Source: Mangrovibacter yixingensis (GTDB lineage Bacteria > Pseudomonadota > Gammaproteobacteria > Enterobacterales > Enterobacteriaceae). From it: a DNA stretch of 64,000 nucleotides. The notes below the pieces were generated by a model. That model was given only the letters and a program-made list of their open reading frames with translations. It made no database searches and was not told where the DNA came from. Position numbers and translations under genes: made by a program. This document shows, one piece after another, positions 17,300-26,588 of this stretch. The first letter of the stretch is position 1. Every line of letters starts with the position of its first letter. The stretch is taken from NCBI RefSeq assembly GCF_020523985.1, contig NZ_JAIVKM010000007.1, positions 124,001 to 188,000 on the forward strand, written 5' to 3'.

Positions 17300-18030
17300 T
17301 GGATAAGCTGATTTTTACCGCAGTCAGCGGTGCCTCGCGTAATTTAGCTCGCCAGCAGATCCATGCGAATAACCTGGCGAACGTCAATACTGCTGGGTTT
17401 CGTCGCGATTTGGAAACAGCCAATAGCCAGTTGCTTACTGCCGCAGGCTACGCATCACGCCAACTTGTTAATACCGCAACCAGTGCCGTAGATACATCAC
17501 CTGCTGCTTTGCGTGAAACCGGGCGCGATCTGGATATTGCCATTAAAGGCGAAGGGCTGATCGCGCTGGCGGCAAATGACAGGGAGGTCTATACCCGTAA
17601 CGGGCAAATTACCCTTGGGCCAGAAGGCGACCTCAGCATTAATGGCTACCCAGTCATTGGCGATAATGGCCCCATTATTCTGCCGCCTTTCTCTGCTCTG
17701 CATATCAGTGATGACGGGGTGATTTCTCTGGTGGCAGAGGACGGCAATATGGCAGCACCACTGGATGTTGACCGTATTAAACTGGTGAGTATTCCTGGTG
17801 CCGACCTCAGCAAAAATGAAGCAGGGTTTTTGGTTACCGCCGCACAGGAAAACCCTCGCGATGAAGATATCGTCGTTGCCAGCCGACACCTGGAAAGCGC
17901 CAATGTTTCTGTGATGGATGAAATGCTGTCCAGCATTGCGCTGAACCGCCAGTTCGAAGCACAAATCAAGATGATGAAAGCCGCAGAAGAACTTGCGAAT
18001 GCCGGAAACCGGTTATTACGCGGCGCATGA
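17299..18030 (+). CDS. lfgF: Flag-2 proximal rod protein LfgF (FlgF family)
   Basis: This is a rod subunit of 243 aa. The N-terminal motif (NLARQQIHANNLANVNTAGF) and C-terminal helix (MLSSIALNRQFEAQIKMMKA) are characteristic of FlgF. The central GRDLDIAIKGEGLIAL segment matches rod/hook proteins. It sits between lfgE and lfgG in canonical order. Confidence 0.93.
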   Translation: MDKLIFTAVSGASRNLARQQIHANNLANVNTAGFRRDLETANSQLLTAAGYASRQLVNTATSAVDTSPAALRETGRDLDIAIKGEGLIALAANDREVYTRNGQITLGPEGDLSINGYPVIGDNGPIILPPFSALHISDDGVISLVAEDGNMAAPLDVDRIKLVSIPGADLSKNEAGFLVTAAQENPRDEDIVVASRHLESANVSVMDEMLSSIALNRQFEAQIKMMKAAEELANAGNRLLRGA

Positions 18031-18060
18031 TGTGCCCGCAAGAACAACAAAGGATGAACA

Positions 18061-18846
18061 ATGAACCCCGCATTATGGATAAGTAAAACTGGCCTGGCAG
18101 CACAGGATGCTCGAATGGCCGCTATTTCCAACAACCTGGCAAACGTAAACACAACGGGTTTTAAACGCGACCGGGTAATGTTTTCTGATTTGTTTTACCA
18201 GAACCAACGCGCACCAGGTGCCTTACTGGATCAGAACAATACTGCACCCACTGGGATCCAGTACGGTAGCGGCGTAAAAGTTACAGGGACCCAGAAAGAA
18301 TTTACCGTGGGTAGCATTCAAAATACAGGTAAGGATCTGGATATCGCCATTTCAGGGCAGGGCTTTTTCCAGGTGGAAACCAGTGATGGTGACATTGCCT
18401 ATACACGGGCTGGAAACCTGCAAATAAATCCCGACGGTATGATAACCAATGCTCAGGGGCTGCCACTGGTTCCACAAATCGACCTCCCAGAAAATGTACA
18501 GTCTCTTCAAATTGCCCGTGATGGCACAGTAAGCGCCACTATAGCAGGGGAAACCGACCTGGTGGAATTAGGGCAAATCACGTTAGTGAACTTCGTTAAC
18601 CCAGCCGGGCTGGAAGCCTTGGGTGGCAACCTGTACCGGGAAACCGCCGCTAGTGGCGATGCTGTGGAAGGTGTCCCCGGCGAAGAGGCCTTTGGGCACC
18701 TGGAACAAGGCTCGCTTGAAGGCTCTAACGTGCAGGTAGTTGAAGAAATGGTGGACATGATCATGGTTCAACGGGCTTATGAAATGAACGCCAAAATGGT
18801 GTCTGCTGCCGATGACATGCTGAAGTTTGTCACTCAGGCATTGTAA
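18061..18846 (+). CDS. lfgG: Flag-2 distal rod protein LfgG (FlgG family)
   Basis: This is the distal rod subunit that spans the P and L rings. The 261-aa protein has ISNNLANVNTTGFKRDRVMF near the N-terminus and the highly conserved C-terminal stretch VVEEMVDMIMVQRAYEMNAK. Its length matches FlgG (260 aa) exactly or nearly so. Confidence 0.95.
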   Translation: MNPALWISKTGLAAQDARMAAISNNLANVNTTGFKRDRVMFSDLFYQNQRAPGALLDQNNTAPTGIQYGSGVKVTGTQKEFTVGSIQNTGKDLDIAISGQGFFQVETSDGDIAYTRAGNLQINPDGMITNAQGLPLVPQIDLPENVQSLQIARDGTVSATIAGETDLVELGQITLVNFVNPAGLEALGGNLYRETAASGDAVEGVPGEEAFGHLEQGSLEGSNVQVVEEMVDMIMVQRAYEMNAKMVSAADDMLKFVTQAL

Positions 18847-18862
18847 TAAGAGGCACACAGTG

Positions 18863-19531
18863 ATGAATAGAGCAACCATGATGGTAGCCGGTGCAGCATT
18901 TTTTCTGGTGGGGTGCGAAAGCCAGACCCTGCTGGTTCATAAAGATGACGCCCAGTACGCTCCTCCGGTAATGCCTGTTGAAGCGCCAGCTAAACCCACT
19001 AATGGTGGGTTATACAGCGCCGGATACAACTGGTCGCTGGTACAGGACCGCCGGGCTTACAGGGTAGGAGATATTCTAACTATCCATCTGGATGAATCCA
19101 CCCAGGCCAGCAAGCAGGCACGTACCAATTTCGGCAAAAAGAACGATGTTTCGATTGGCATACCGGAAGCTTTTGGTCAGTCCATCGACAAACTATCAGG
19201 CTCCCTGGATGGCAGCCGTAATTTTAATGGCAATGCAACCAGCCAACAGCAAAACAGCCTGCGCGGTGCGATTACCGTAGCGGTATACAGCGTGCAACCC
19301 AATGGGGTGCTTGCCATTCGCGGAGAAAAGTGGCTTACCCTGAACCAGGGTGATGAGTATATGCGGGTAACAGGGCTGGTAAGGGCAGAAGATATCGAGC
19401 CGGATAACTCAGTGTCTTCCCAACGTATCGCCAATGCACGTATTGCCTATGCCGGCCGGGGGGCGCTAAGTGATGCCAACTCTGCCGGGTGGTTAACCCG
19501 TTTCTTCAACCACCCACTGTTCCCTATGTAA
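18863..19531 (+). CDS. lfgH: Flag-2 L-ring lipoprotein LfgH (FlgH family)
   Basis: This is an outer-membrane L-ring lipoprotein. The start is the ATG at 18863 ([20 protein letters not shown]), preceded by AGAGG. The reading frame extends back to 18827 inside lfgG without a good start. A lipobox LVGC places the lipidated cysteine at residue 18. The FlgH signature [20 protein letters not shown] and [16 protein letters not shown] are present in the mature part. The product is 222 aa. Confidence 0.93.
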   Translation: MNRATMMVAGAAFFLVGCESQTLLVHKDDAQYAPPVMPVEAPAKPTNGGLYSAGYNWSLVQDRRAYRVGDILTIHLDESTQASKQARTNFGKKNDVSIGIPEAFGQSIDKLSGSLDGSRNFNGNATSQQQNSLRGAITVAVYSVQPNGVLAIRGEKWLTLNQGDEYMRVTGLVRAEDIEPDNSVSSQRIANARIAYAGRGALSDANSAGWLTRFFNHPLFPM

Positions 19532-19541
19532 GGAAAACACA

Positions 19542-20636
19542 ATGAAAGGATTCTGTTCACTGTTGTGCCTGTTACTGGTTACCGTAAGCGCCCACGCAGA
19601 ACGGCTGGGTAACCTGGTCGATATTCAGGGCGTACGTGGCAATCAGCTTATTGGCTATAGCCTGGTGGTTGGACTGGACGGTACGGGTGATAAAAATCAG
19701 GTGAAATTTACCAGCCAGTCGGTCACCAATATGTTGCGCCAGTTCGGTGTGCAAATGCCCGCTAATATTTCCCCAAAAGTAAAAAATGTCGCAGCCGTCG
19801 CGATCAGCGCCACGTTGCCGCCGGGGTATTCTCCCGGGCAAACCATTGATATTACAGTATCGTCTATTGGTGACGCCAAAAGCCTGCGTGGTGGTACCTT
19901 GCTGTTAACACAATTGCGCGGGGCAGATGGTGAAGTGTATGCGCTGGCGCAAGGTAATGTGGTTGTAGGTGGCATTAAGGCGGAAGGTAGCAGCGGTTCC
20001 AGTATCACCATAAATACACCAACTACTGGGCGCATTCCTAATGGTGCCACCGTTGAGCGCCCGGTTGAATCCGATTTTCACACCAGTGGGCAGGTCACTC
20101 TCAACTTGAAGCGCCCAAGCTTTAGTACCGCCAATAATGTAGCAATGGCTCTCAACACTGCATTTGGTGCAGGCACAGCCACTGCACAGAGCGCAACCAA
20201 TATCAGCGTGAATGCCCCGGCAGACAGTGCCAGCCGGGTGTCGTTTATGTCTCTGCTTGAAGATGTCCAGGTGAATTCAGGCAAGGTTATCCCACGGGTG
20301 GTTTTCAACTCACGTACTGGCACTGTCGTGATTGGCGATGGCGTTGTGGTGCGTGCAGCAGCAGTCGCCCACGGCAACCTCACCGTCACCATTAACGAAT
20401 CCACCCAAGTAAGCCAGCCCGGAGCACTAAGTAATGGCACGACAGTAGCAGCACCACAAAGCGAGATTGAAATACTCCGCGAACGGGGGCATATGGTAGC
20501 GCTTCCGGCGGGCACCAATTTACGTAGTATTGTGAACACTATTAACAGCTTAGGTGCTGCCCCTGATGACACGATGGCCATTTTACAGGCGCTGCATGAA
20601 GCTGGCGCGCTGGATGCCGAGTTGGTTGTGATTTAA
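19542..20636 (+). CDS. lfgI: Flag-2 P-ring protein LfgI (FlgI family)
   Basis: This is the periplasmic P-ring subunit. The 364-aa protein has a Sec signal peptide ([19 protein letters not shown]) and the FlgI hallmark [20 protein letters not shown]. The [19 protein letters not shown] stretch follows. Length and motifs match FlgI closely. Its assembly chaperone LfgA is encoded at 13735-14517. Confidence 0.95.
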   Translation: MKGFCSLLCLLLVTVSAHAERLGNLVDIQGVRGNQLIGYSLVVGLDGTGDKNQVKFTSQSVTNMLRQFGVQMPANISPKVKNVAAVAISATLPPGYSPGQTIDITVSSIGDAKSLRGGTLLLTQLRGADGEVYALAQGNVVVGGIKAEGSSGSSITINTPTTGRIPNGATVERPVESDFHTSGQVTLNLKRPSFSTANNVAMALNTAFGAGTATAQSATNISVNAPADSASRVSFMSLLEDVQVNSGKVIPRVVFNSRTGTVVIGDGVVVRAAAVAHGNLTVTINESTQVSQPGALSNGTTVAAPQSEIEILRERGHMVALPAGTNLRSIVNTINSLGAAPDDTMAILQALHEAGALDAELVVI

Positions 20637-20648
20637 GGAGCCATACCC

Positions 20649-20954
20649 ATGATAACCTCATTATCCTCAACCACCAGTTCACCGGGAAGCCTGGCAATGG
20701 GTGAATCCCGCCCACAAAATTTGGCGGAAGCTGCCAGCCAATTTGAAGCGATGTTTCTGCGTACTTTGCTCAGCCAAATGCGCAGTGCCAATACCGCCCT
20801 GAATCAGGACTCGCTGTTTAACAGCAAACAGCAAACTATGCTGCGCGAACTTTATGATGACCAACTTGCAGACCATCTGGCAGCGCAAGGCAGTGTAGGT
20901 ATTAGCCGCATGATACTTGCGCAACTGGGTGGGCAGAACAAGTCCGCAACTTAA
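20649..20954 (+). CDS. lfgJ: Flag-2 rod cap protein LfgJ, single-domain FlgJ without muramidase
   Basis: FlgJ caps the rod. In E. coli it carries a C-terminal glucosaminidase that opens the cell wall. Here only the 101-aa N-terminal rod-cap domain is present (ASQFEAMFLRTLLSQMRSAN, FNSKQQTMLRELYDDQLADH). The stop is natural and is followed by non-coding DNA, so this is a genuine short form rather than a frameshift. A separate hydrolase is therefore needed. The YafL-like NlpC/P60 enzyme at 33906 is one local candidate. Confidence 0.92.
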   Translation: MITSLSSTTSSPGSLAMGESRPQNLAEAASQFEAMFLRTLLSQMRSANTALNQDSLFNSKQQTMLRELYDDQLADHLAAQGSVGISRMILAQLGGQNKSAT

Positions 20955-21043
20955 GAACCTGGGCAGATTGACCGTTTTAGTCAGATAACTGCGGGACTTC
21001 CCGCAATGGAATGTGAAGATTTATCCCGGTATGGAAACGACGA

Positions 21044-22408
21044 ATGAACATGATTAATACCGCATACAGCGGGTTACAAACCGCTCAAATGGGCATGAAT
21101 ACGACGGCAATGAATGTCGCCAATATGCTGACTCCAGGTTACAGCCGGCAAGGCATAGTCCAAAGCGCTGTCGGCCCTTATGGCACGGCTCAGGTTGGCA
21201 ATGGCGTACAGGTAGACAGCATTCGCCGCATATCGAGCCAATATCTGGTAAACCAGGTATGGCACACCAGCAGCCAGGCCAGTTATTACCAAATCAATCA
21301 GCAATATTTCAGCGCTCTGGAGCAGGTGATTGGCAATGACAGCACCAGCATCGGTAATGGGCTGGATGATTTTTTTAGTGCCCTGAGCGAATTAACCACC
21401 CAACCAGAATCACCTGCATTGCGCCAGCAGTTTCTTAACCAATCCCGAGCAATGGCAACTCGTTTTAACAATACCCAGGACATGATTAACTCCCAGCGCA
21501 TGTCAATAAACAGCCAGAGAGATGCCACAGTTTCTCAGATAAATACGCTGACAACAGGTATTGCCGAGTACAACCAGAAAATTGCTGCCATGGAAAGTAC
21601 AGGCGGCAACAGCAATGTCTTACGCGATCAGCGCGACGAGCTGGTAAGAGAATTAAGCCTGTTAACTGAAGTTAACGTGGTAGAAAACAGCCATGGCCAT
21701 TACAACATTAGTATGAAAAGTGGCCAGCCACTGGTCAGTGGTACCACTGCAGGCCAAATGAGTAGTGAGCGTGATGAGAATGGCCTCCCCGTATTAAGCT
21801 TGCAATTTGCCGATCACACTTTTCCTTTGTCCGCTTCACCAGGTGGGCAATTGGGGGCGTTGTATGATTACGAAATCGGCACATTGAATGACATGGAAGT
21901 TGCTCTACAAGGCATGGCTGAAGCCCTGGCCCAGCAGGTGAATGACCAGTTAGCGCAAGGCTACGATCTGAATGGTAACCCAGGGAAACCTTTATTCTCG
22001 TTTGATCCGAACAACCCGGCGGGCATGTTGCAGGTGAATACGCTCAGCCCGAGCGAACTGGCGCTTTCAGGAATGCCAGATGAACCCGGAAACGGCGATA
22101 ATTTACAGTTAATCCTGGCTATTCAGGACCAGAAATTCAACTTGCCTGGGCTTGGCAATATGACCCTTGCAGAAGCCAGTGCCTCGATGGTATCAACACT
22201 TGGCATCGACAGCCGCAATAATCAGATAGAACTGACTGCCTCGTTAACTATTCTTGAACAGGCGCTACAACAGCGCGATAACCTCAGTGCAGTCAATCAG
22301 GATGAAGAAGCTATCAATCTGCAAATTTATATGCAGGCATACCAGTCAAATATGAAGGTCATCTCGGCAGGTAATCAACTGTTCAATGATCTCCTCGGTC
22401 TTTTTTAA
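21044..22408 (+). CDS. lfgK: Flag-2 hook-filament junction protein 1 LfgK (FlgK family)
   Basis: FlgK (HAP1) joins hook to filament. The 454-aa product has the N-terminal motif MNMINTAYSGLQTAQMGMNT with NVANMLTPGYSRQ and the C-terminal coil LQIYMQAYQSNMKVISAGNQ. An 89-bp gap with a small GC hairpin (20991-21004) separates it from lfgJ. LfgN is its predicted chaperone. Confidence 0.94.
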   Translation: MNMINTAYSGLQTAQMGMNTTAMNVANMLTPGYSRQGIVQSAVGPYGTAQVGNGVQVDSIRRISSQYLVNQVWHTSSQASYYQINQQYFSALEQVIGNDSTSIGNGLDDFFSALSELTTQPESPALRQQFLNQSRAMATRFNNTQDMINSQRMSINSQRDATVSQINTLTTGIAEYNQKIAAMESTGGNSNVLRDQRDELVRELSLLTEVNVVENSHGHYNISMKSGQPLVSGTTAGQMSSERDENGLPVLSLQFADHTFPLSASPGGQLGALYDYEIGTLNDMEVALQGMAEALAQQVNDQLAQGYDLNGNPGKPLFSFDPNNPAGMLQVNTLSPSELALSGMPDEPGNGDNLQLILAIQDQKFNLPGLGNMTLAEASASMVSTLGIDSRNNQIELTASLTILEQALQQRDNLSAVNQDEEAINLQIYMQAYQSNMKVISAGNQLFNDLLGLF

Positions 22409-22426
22409 TCAGGGAAGGAATAATTC

Positions 22427-23347
22427 ATGCGGGTAAGCAGCCTGAATAACACACAAGTGATGTTGTCGCAAATGCACAATAACAATATGAAAATGAGCCA
22501 AATTATGCAGCAACTGTCGACACAAAAGCGGGTAAATGTGCCCTCTGACGACCCCATCGCCGCAACACGGATTAACCAGCTACAGCGGGAACAATCAACT
22601 ATTGCACAGTACCAGGACAATATTACCCGCCTCTCTGGCTCATTGTCGACTCAGGAAGCTCAAGTACAAAGCGCCAGCGACCTGCTCTGGGCTATGAACG
22701 ACACCCTATTACAAGCGGCTAACGGTTCAAATGGTGATAAAAACATGCAAGGTTTTGGCATGGAACTCAACATGCTGCTTGATTCCCTGGTTGACACTGT
22801 AAACACCAAAAGTGCTTCTGGTAGTTATTTGTTTGGTGGCACGAAGAACCAGACAGCCCCAATACAGTGGGATGATGCCACAGAAAGCTGGGTGTTTATG
22901 GGTAACCACAATACCCGAGAAACCACCGTCGCCAATGGTGTTCAGGTCACGGAAAACGTCCATCTGGCACAATGCCTGAGCCTGGGTGGTGATGAACTGG
23001 GTTTACTGAATGAGCTGTATACGCTGAGCGAAAAAATGCAGGACCCGGCAGTTTCTCCAGCCACTTACCAGCAAGATATCCAGAACCTGCTTGATGCAGT
23101 CAGTGACGCTCAGGACGAGATTGGTGCGATTTTTACCGAACTGGGTGGCCGCCAAAACCAGCTGACCTTGCTGCAAAATGCCCATACTGATGTCAGCACA
23201 GCAAACGGTATGGTGTTGAGCGAACTGGCTGATGCTGATGTAGCGACATCAACCATTGAGCTACAACTCTATGTTAACGCAACCCAAATCACTTTCAGAG
23301 CATGGAACATGGTGAACCAGTTGTCTTTATTTAACTCGATGGGGTAA
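22427..23347 (+). CDS. lfgL: Flag-2 hook-filament junction protein 3 LfgL (FlgL family)
   Basis: FlgL (HAP3) is the second junction protein. The 306-aa product is flagellin-like at both ends: MRVSSLNNTQVMLSQMHNNN with KRVNVPSDDPIAATRINQLQ at the start, and a C-terminal helix ending NMVNQLSLFNSMG. Its length is close to enterobacterial FlgL (about 317 aa). Confidence 0.93.
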   Translation: MRVSSLNNTQVMLSQMHNNNMKMSQIMQQLSTQKRVNVPSDDPIAATRINQLQREQSTIAQYQDNITRLSGSLSTQEAQVQSASDLLWAMNDTLLQAANGSNGDKNMQGFGMELNMLLDSLVDTVNTKSASGSYLFGGTKNQTAPIQWDDATESWVFMGNHNTRETTVANGVQVTENVHLAQCLSLGGDELGLLNELYTLSEKMQDPAVSPATYQQDIQNLLDAVSDAQDEIGAIFTELGGRQNQLTLLQNAHTDVSTANGMVLSELADADVATSTIELQLYVNATQITFRAWNMVNQLSLFNSMG

Positions 23348-23353
23348 CACGTT

Positions 23354-24343
23354 ATGCAGGTTAGTTTATCCCCAACAAAAACCCACCTAACGCAAACCGC
23401 GGCTGCGCGCACCAACAAAATGCAGCAGGCCGCCCGTGTCAGCACGCCAGCAAAGGTAACCACCCCCGACTTCCCTGAACCGGCGTTGTTGTCACGCAAA
23501 CCTGCGCGTTACAACACTCAACTCAATGCGCAACTTACAGCCATTCAGCAAGCCGAAGATTACCTACAGAATCTGGAAGGCGTGTTACTGCATTATCGCC
23601 ACACAAAAGGCCAGGCAGGTGCCCGCCCTGCAGAGCTACAACAACAGCTGACACAGCGCCTTCAACAGTCTGCGGGTACAGTAGACCGGCAGCTGAATGT
23701 CACGCTGACCCAGGCCTCTCAAATACAATTCAGTCTGGGATTCCCGAGCGAGTTATTCTTCCAGCCACAAGGTGAAACACTAATCTTTGCCGCTGGGAAG
23801 GGGTACAACCACCTGGCGGCGGTGACGTTACCTGAAACATCGTCACCTCGGCAAATTCTGGCGCACCTGAATACCTGCCTGGGTAAATTCGGTATTCATG
23901 GCGAATTCGGTCCTAAGGGCGAGTGTCAGTTTACGGCGAATGAATCGCATTGGGATGAACTAAAAGGGTCATTGCGGGTACGGGGAGAAGGCGTTCATTT
24001 TCCAGCAGACAGCTTTACGCTGTTATCGCCAATGACTCAGGCAAGCCCGGTAGATAACCTGCAACAGTTAACAGGAATGTGGAATAATGTTGCTCGCAGG
24101 GAAGTAGAGCAGGCGTTGCACCATATCACTCACCAGCAAACAACCCTGCGCCAGCATAAAGCCAGCGTAACAGTGAGGATCCGTGAAATGTCACCAGCGC
24201 TGACCACACAACATGTTCAGCAAACAGCGCAAGGCCTGGCACGCCAACTGGCCAGCAGCCGAAACCATTTCGAACAACTGGCTCAAGCACTGTCAGCACA
24301 GGCCAACATTCCCCAAGCGACCGTAAGGCATTTACTCGGGTAA
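23354..24343 (+). CDS. lafW: Flag-2 LafW, putative hook-associated protein
   Basis: This 329-aa protein has no strong general family signature. It lies in the position of lafW (after lfgL, before lafZ) in Flag-2 loci, where it is described as a putative hook-associated protein. The N-terminal 60 residues are polar and low in structure. The rest is Gln/Leu-rich with helical character at both ends (TAIQQAEDYLQNLEGVLLHY and LARQLASSRNHFEQLAQALS). Six bases separate it from lfgL, so it is the last gene of the sigma-54-driven rod/hook operon. The symbol is based on position and general character. Confidence 0.75.
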   Translation: MQVSLSPTKTHLTQTAAARTNKMQQAARVSTPAKVTTPDFPEPALLSRKPARYNTQLNAQLTAIQQAEDYLQNLEGVLLHYRHTKGQAGARPAELQQQLTQRLQQSAGTVDRQLNVTLTQASQIQFSLGFPSELFFQPQGETLIFAAGKGYNHLAAVTLPETSSPRQILAHLNTCLGKFGIHGEFGPKGECQFTANESHWDELKGSLRVRGEGVHFPADSFTLLSPMTQASPVDNLQQLTGMWNNVARREVEQALHHITHQQTTLRQHKASVTVRIREMSPALTTQHVQQTAQGLARQLASSRNHFEQLAQALSAQANIPQATVRHLLG

Positions 24344-24370
24344 TATCATGATTCTTTGTAGCGGTTCAGC

Positions 24371-24835
24371 TCAACGCGGTGGGAGGTAAATACCACCGCT
24401 TTGCCAAACAAAGACACTTTGCCCATCAATAACCAGTCGCCACGTTTCAATTTCACGGCTTAAAAACAGATCCATCATGTTCTCCAGCATCAGGTTCTTT
24501 TTTTCCGTGGAAAACGCAACCGGGTGGAATTCGTAGAAGCGCCGCTCACCATCATTACGCCGCATAATGAATTTTCCCTGCATAAGGAAGTTATTACCAT
24601 CCGTGCTGACAAAAGTGGTAATCAATTCATTATTAACAATTTTAGTAATAAAATCATAATGCTCACTCTTTTCTGAGCTCAGATCATAGTAGCCAAACGG
24701 GATAGTCCCTACCACATTGCCACGCACCCCGACCCAAGTATAAATAGACCAACGATTCTGATACCACAGCAAGGCGGCAATAGCGCAAACCAGCCCGATA
24801 AGCACACTAATTTTTAGTGCAGGTCGCCAGGTCAT
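24371..24835 (-). CDS. Small bitopic membrane protein paired with LafZ
   Basis: This is a 154-aa protein with one N-terminal membrane helix (about residues 7-25, LKISVLIGLVCAIAALLWY) and a predicted periplasmic domain of about 125 aa. No family was recognised. It starts inside lafZ (29-bp overlap on the same strand), which strongly implies coupled translation and a partnership. The arrangement resembles ToxR/ToxS and TcpP/TcpH, where a small bitopic protein stabilises a membrane-bound winged-helix regulator. That role is inferred from layout only. Confidence 0.7.
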   Translation of the reverse strand: MTWRPALKISVLIGLVCAIAALLWYQNRWSIYTWVGVRGNVVGTIPFGYYDLSSEKSEHYDFITKIVNNELITTFVSTDGNNFLMQGKFIMRRNDGERRFYEFHPVAFSTEKKNLMLENMMDLFLSREIETWRLVIDGQSVFVWQSGGIYLPPR

Positions 24836-25868
24836 GCATTTCTCTCCGGGTTTCTTTCAAAATCAGATCATTAAGGCGCTCTGTATTCACACGCCAGTGA
24901 TGGATCACCATTACATACTGTTGCTGGCTACACGGGCCTTTAACAATAAAGCTATAATTCAGAGACTGGCCGAGTGCCTGGTAATACACCGACATGCTGG
25001 CAGACCTCTCGTTTAACTCAGTATTCAGCGTATAAAATGTTTTCTGAAGCCGAGCGAACAGGTTGTCTTTACTGTTACTTCTTACGCCTTTCTCTTCAAT
25101 GCCATACAAACGAATATGGCTGAATGCTGTTTCATTACTCCGGTTCACTGACAGGTGCACATCATGGTGTTCATGCCACAAAACTTGCCCGGCAAGGAAC
25201 ACCAGCACCACTGTAGCGAGCAGCAATGACAGATTTAAAGGTTGACGAAGCCAGTTTAATACCTGCAGGGGAACCGATTGAGAAGTGGGTTTCACATCGC
25301 CAGGAGGCTCTTCGGCCACAGATACCGTAGTGGTTGCTACCTGAACCTCTTCCACAGATTCTTCAGGTGACGACTGGTGGCCGAGTGGTTCATCGAGTGT
25401 ATGCTCTAATTCACTAGCGGCAGCAGCAGCTTTTATGAAATCGGTTTGCAACTCAACCAGGTCCGCTGGTAATAAGGCAGCAGCGGTATTACCCACAATA
25501 TAATTGTGTGATTGTTTGCGAGGCTGAGTACGGCAATATTCCGACGATAATAAATAACCTCGCTTGGGAATTGTGCGAATAATACGTTGTTTTTTACCGT
25601 CATCTTCCAGAGCAGTGCGCAGGGCATGTATCGCATTTGGCAGACTGTTGCTGCCTATGACACGATGCACCCATACCATATTAGTGATATCTTCGCGGCT
25701 CAGCACACTACCTGCGTGCTCAACCAATACGATTAGCAGGCGAAACTGGTATTCGCCAAGCTTGCGTATTTCACCTGTCTCAGCATGAACCAGCGCATTT
25801 GCCGATTCATCGATTAACCAGTCATTAATAAGATAATCGTGTTTATCCATTCTAAAACCGCTGGTCAC
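24807..25868 (-). CDS. lafZ: LafZ, ToxR-like transmembrane transcription regulator
   Basis: This is a 353-aa membrane-anchored regulator. The N-terminal OmpR/ToxR-type winged helix covers about residues 10-110 (LGEYQFRLLIVLVEHAGSVL, then SREDITNMVWVHRVIGSNSL and IRTIPKRGYLL). An acidic linker follows, then a single membrane helix at about 211-231 (LNLSLLLATVVLVFLAGQVL) and a periplasmic domain of about 120 aa containing two cysteines. The start is a GTG at 25868 with AAGGA eight bases upstream. An ATG at 25850 is possible but has no site. Its place beside the flagellin gene suggests control of lafA or late genes by an envelope signal. Confidence 0.88.
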   Translation of the reverse strand: MTSGFRMDKHDYLINDWLIDESANALVHAETGEIRKLGEYQFRLLIVLVEHAGSVLSREDITNMVWVHRVIGSNSLPNAIHALRTALEDDGKKQRIIRTIPKRGYLLSSEYCRTQPRKQSHNYIVGNTAAALLPADLVELQTDFIKAAAAASELEHTLDEPLGHQSSPEESVEEVQVATTTVSVAEEPPGDVKPTSQSVPLQVLNWLRQPLNLSLLLATVVLVFLAGQVLWHEHHDVHLSVNRSNETAFSHIRLYGIEEKGVRSNSKDNLFARLQKTFYTLNTELNERSASMSVYYQALGQSLNYSFIVKGPCSQQQYVMVIHHWRVNTERLNDLILKETRREMHDLATCTKN

Positions 25869-26588
25869 AGACTATTTCCTTAAATGCCCCACTCCTCTGG
25901 TAGCATTTGTTCTTGTACTATTTTAACGTCCCTTATCCCATTTGCAGCAGGAGAGACCAAAAATAAACGTTTACTACTCATGGCGCCAAACACAGCTTAT
26001 GGTATCTACATGATTTGGTCACAAGCATACCATAACCAATTCCATAATTTATTTTAAATAATATATCCAAAGAATAGAGAGTGCTTAATAACATCACTTA
26101 ATATGATCTACATATTGTTAACTTACTATAATAATAGATTATAACATAAACCATGAAGTCATTCATAACATAACTTAAATAAAGCAAAATAAGGTAATGA
26201 AAACAAGACAGAAATTTCCATTCAAGACTATTTGACATACTTTTCTATGCCATAAATAACCTTTTCACTTTATCCTACTTGCTTAATGCCTACATCAAAT
26301 CAAACTCAAAAAAACAAGTAGCACATCTGTTTAACATAATAAGAATTATCTCTCATCTCCCGGTCGCTAGATGAGGAAAATTAAATAAAATGTGGATAAT
26401 TTACATTTCCTTTATTTTCCCGGTTACTCAAAATTACTTCACTAAAAAGCAATAAAATCAATAAATTATGGTAAAAAATATTTTTCTACATTGTTCTGAA
26501 AAAAGAATTTAATTTCTGCCATGAATGGTCCGTTTTATCCAGTGGCAGGAATCCACCTGATACACAGCTCACTAAGGAAATAAATTTT
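25869..26588. promoter_or_regulatory. 720-bp AT-rich regulatory gap between lafZ and flagellin lafA
   Basis: The gap has no credible gene and is the most AT-rich stretch of the locus. It must hold the lafZ and lafA promoters. Visible elements are a TTGACA at 26232 with an AT-rich region downstream and an inverted repeat at 26352-26375 (CTCATCT, 10 bp, AGATGAG). A weak sigma-28-like -10 (GCCATGAA, 26518-26525) is spaced 15 bp after an A-run. An AAGGA ribosome site lies before the lafA ATG. The length and composition would suit H-NS-type silencing or binding by LafZ. Neither is shown directly. Confidence 0.5.
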
